Below, in pieces: positions 5,146 through 6,643 of a stretch of 6,643 nt of DNA. Position numbers and translations under genes: made by a program. The notes beneath the pieces were generated by a model that had not been told where the DNA came from, did no database searches, and saw nothing but the letters and a program-made list of their open reading frames with translations. The first letter of the stretch is position 1. Each line of letters starts with the position of its first letter. The DNA is from Eudoraea sp. (GTDB taxonomy: Bacteria; Bacteroidota; Bacteroidia; Flavobacteriales; Flavobacteriaceae), in assembly GCA_013042925.1 (NCBI GenBank), contig JABDPH010000476.1, positions 1 through 6,643 on the forward strand. The letters are read 5' to 3'.

Positions 5146-6643
5146 ATGAAAACCGCGCTAAGTGCCCTTTTACTCCTCGTAACACTATCCCTAACCGCTC
5201 AAAAAAAAGTGCTGGACCACCACGACTTTGAGAAATGGAACACTATTAAAAAACCCACCATTTCCCCAAAAGGCACCCATGTGATGTACAGCCTGGAACA
5301 GGGAGAGAAAGATCAGTTCTTGCATATCAAAGATGCGGCTGGCAAGGCCTTGTTTTCCTATGACAGAGCCAAAAATGGGGCGTTTACCTATGATTCTAAC
5401 TTCGCTGTATTTTCTATTGGCGCCTGGAAAGATAGTATTCTGGCTATGAAACGCCGGAAGGTAAAAAAGAAGGACATGCCTAAAGATACCCTGGGGATCT
5501 ACACCCTTACTACCGGGCAGCTCCAAAAGATAGCCAATGTAAAGTCGTACAAAATCCCTGAAAAATGGGCTGGATATATTGCCTATCAACTAGAGGCCGA
5601 ATCTGTAAAAAAAGACACAGTAAAAGATACTGCGACCAGCAAATCCAAGAAAAAAAAGAAAGCAAAAAAAGTAGGGAAGAAGAACGGATATCACCTTGTG
5701 GTACAAGATCTCACTACCGGGCAAAAAGACACCTTTAAATTTGTGACCGCCTATAGGTTTGCTAAAAAAGGAAAACACCTGGTTTGGGCAACCAGCGGAG
5801 AAGATAATGAATCGAATGCTGCCGTCTACGCACTTAATTTCGACAAAGCAAAACTTACGAAAGTACATGAAGCAAAAAAAGCTATTTATTCCCAACTTAA
5901 TTTTAGTGAATCCGGGAACCATCTGGGCTTTGTGGTGGATGCAGACAGCACCAAAGTACAACTACGGCCCCGGGAACTTTTTCATTGGGAGCAGGGCATG
6001 GAAAAGGCAGAAAAATTAGTAGATGCCACAACTACAGGAAACGATCTAAGGCCTTCAGCTACTGCGGAGCTGCACTTCTCCAAGGATGAAACCAAGTTGT
6101 ATTTTGGACTTGCCAAACCCCCGGTATTAAAAGATACATTGCTTACCTCCGAGGAAATTGTGAATGTTGAGGTATGGACCTATGATGAACCCAGGCTATA
6201 TACGGTGCAGGAATTGCAACTAAAAAATGATACCGTACAAGCATATACATCGGTGATCCATTTAGGTAAAAAGAAGACCCTTACCCAACTGGCCGATGCT
6301 ACCTATCCGGACAGTTATCTTACAGACAAAGGCAATGCCAATATGGCCCTGCTTAGTAACCCCACGCCGTATGCTTTGGAAAGTCAATGGACGGGTGAAC
6401 GTGCCCGCGACTATGCCGTGGTGGATGTAACCAATGGAAACCACAAGAAAGTACTTACAAAGGTCGCAGGGCGGGTGAGGCTAAGCCCTAAAGGCACCTA
6501 TGTCTTTGGATATAATAATGCTGAGAGTACCTGGTTTACCCATCACATAGAAAAGGAACAATATAAGGACCTAACAAAGGGCCAGGTCTTTTATGACGAG
6601 CTCCACGACTCGCCCTCTTTTCCTTCCCCCTACGGATTTGCTG
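5146..6643 (+). CDS. Secreted S9 family (prolyl oligopeptidase-type) peptidase, N-terminal part
   Basis: The reading frame stays open from the ATG at 5146 to the right edge: 499 codons, incomplete at the 3' end. It begins with a signal peptide (MK, hydrophobic residues about 4-16, likely cleavage after LTA at 16-18). The rest shows repeated beta-propeller blade motifs such as TISPKGTHVMYSL (39-50 region), NFSESGNHLGFVVD (252-265) and LSPKGTYVFGYN (446-457), as in the WD40-like N-terminal domain of S9 dipeptidyl- or acyl-peptidases that gates access to the active site. The alpha/beta-hydrolase domain with the Ser-Asp-His triad should lie beyond the window, so activity cannot be verified; flavobacterial homologues run to roughly 900 residues or more. 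A lysine-rich insert (residues 166-179) sits between blades. The protein probably acts in the periplasm on peptides. The gene is divergent from the DUF6090 gene. Family call is good; specificity is unknown. Confidence 0.85.
   Translation, partial: MKTALSALLLLVTLSLTAQKKVLDHHDFEKWNTIKKPTISPKGTHVMYSLEQGEKDQFLHIKDAAGKALFSYDRAKNGAFTYDSNFAVFSIGAWKDSILAMKRRKVKKKDMPKDTLGIYTLTTGQLQKIANVKSYKIPEKWAGYIAYQLEAESVKKDTVKDTATSKSKKKKKAKKVGKKNGYHLVVQDLTTGQKDTFKFVTAYRFAKKGKHLVWATSGEDNESNAAVYALNFDKAKLTKVHEAKKAIYSQLNFSESGNHLGFVVDADSTKVQLRPRELFHWEQGMEKAEKLVDATTTGNDLRPSATAELHFSKDETKLYFGLAKPPVLKDTLLTSEEIVNVEVWTYDEPRLYTVQELQLKNDTVQAYTSVIHLGKKKTLTQLADATYPDSYLTDKGNANMALLSNPTPYALESQWTGERARDYAVVDVTNGNHKKVLTKVAGRVRLSPKGTYVFGYNNAESTWFTHHIEKEQYKDLTKGQVFYDELHDSPSFPSPYGFA
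5650..5670 (+). repeat. Poly-A tracts inside the S9 peptidase gene
   Basis: A run of eight A (5650-5657) and a run of seven A (5664-5670) encode part of a lysine-rich segment, KSKKKKKAKKVGKK (residues 166-179). Homopolymers of this length are prone to replication or transcription slippage, and a one-base change would truncate the product before its catalytic domain. The frame is intact as given. Confidence 0.8.

Noticed and set aside
5190..5961. Minus-strand ORFs (132 and 123 codons) within the S9 peptidase region
   Set aside because: The plus-strand frame is open throughout, starts with a signal peptide and shows propeller motifs; the minus frames are Phe-rich antisense of Lys codons.
1..6643. 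Mobile element, phage, CRISPR or defence-system signatures
   Set aside because: No transposase, integrase, terminal inverted repeats, spaced direct repeats or recognisable defence proteins are present; gene content is housekeeping and envelope type.

Overview
The window looks like ordinary chromosome from a marine-type Flavobacteriia (Bacteroidota). Pointers are a DUF6090-type membrane protein (a family I know mainly from this phylum), a flavobacterial-style TlpA thioredoxin, a stand-alone saccharopine dehydrogenase-like protein, a large two-domain S9 peptidase, near absence of Shine-Dalgarno sequences before starts, and promoter-like elements resembling the Bacteroidota -7 consensus TAnnTTTG. 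This assignment is inferred from gene content and style; there is no rRNA or other marker gene.

Layout, left to right: (1) an outer-membrane porin-like beta-barrel gene on + (8-1264); (2) converging on it, a 61-aa two-helix membrane protein on - (1310-1495); (3) a 219-bp divergent spacer; (4) a saccharopine dehydrogenase-like gene on + (1715-3067); (5) converging on it, a membrane-anchored TlpA-like thioredoxin on - (start chosen at the ATG at 3691, not the upstream TTG at 3700); (6) about 540 bp between tlpA and the next confident gene, holding a possible tlpA promoter and leader, a weakly supported 71-aa ORF on + (3917-4132) and small palindromes; (7) a DUF6090 protein on - (4242-5006); (8) a 139-bp divergent spacer; (9) the first 499 codons of a secreted S9 prolyl-oligopeptidase-type peptidase on +, running off the right edge (5146 to end).

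No two neighbouring confident genes share a strand, so there is no visible operon and each gene probably has its own promoter. The products are mostly envelope or periplasmic (porin, TlpA, DUF6090, S9 peptidase), with one cytosolic dehydrogenase. Nothing in the sequence ties them into one pathway.

I found no tRNA, rRNA, CRISPR array, insertion sequence, phage gene, toxin-antitoxin pair or defence cassette. I do not see a convincing undescribed system. The items most worth checking are the 71-aa ORF in the long gap, the 61-aa membrane protein, and the poly-A tracts coding a lysine-rich insert in the S9 peptidase.
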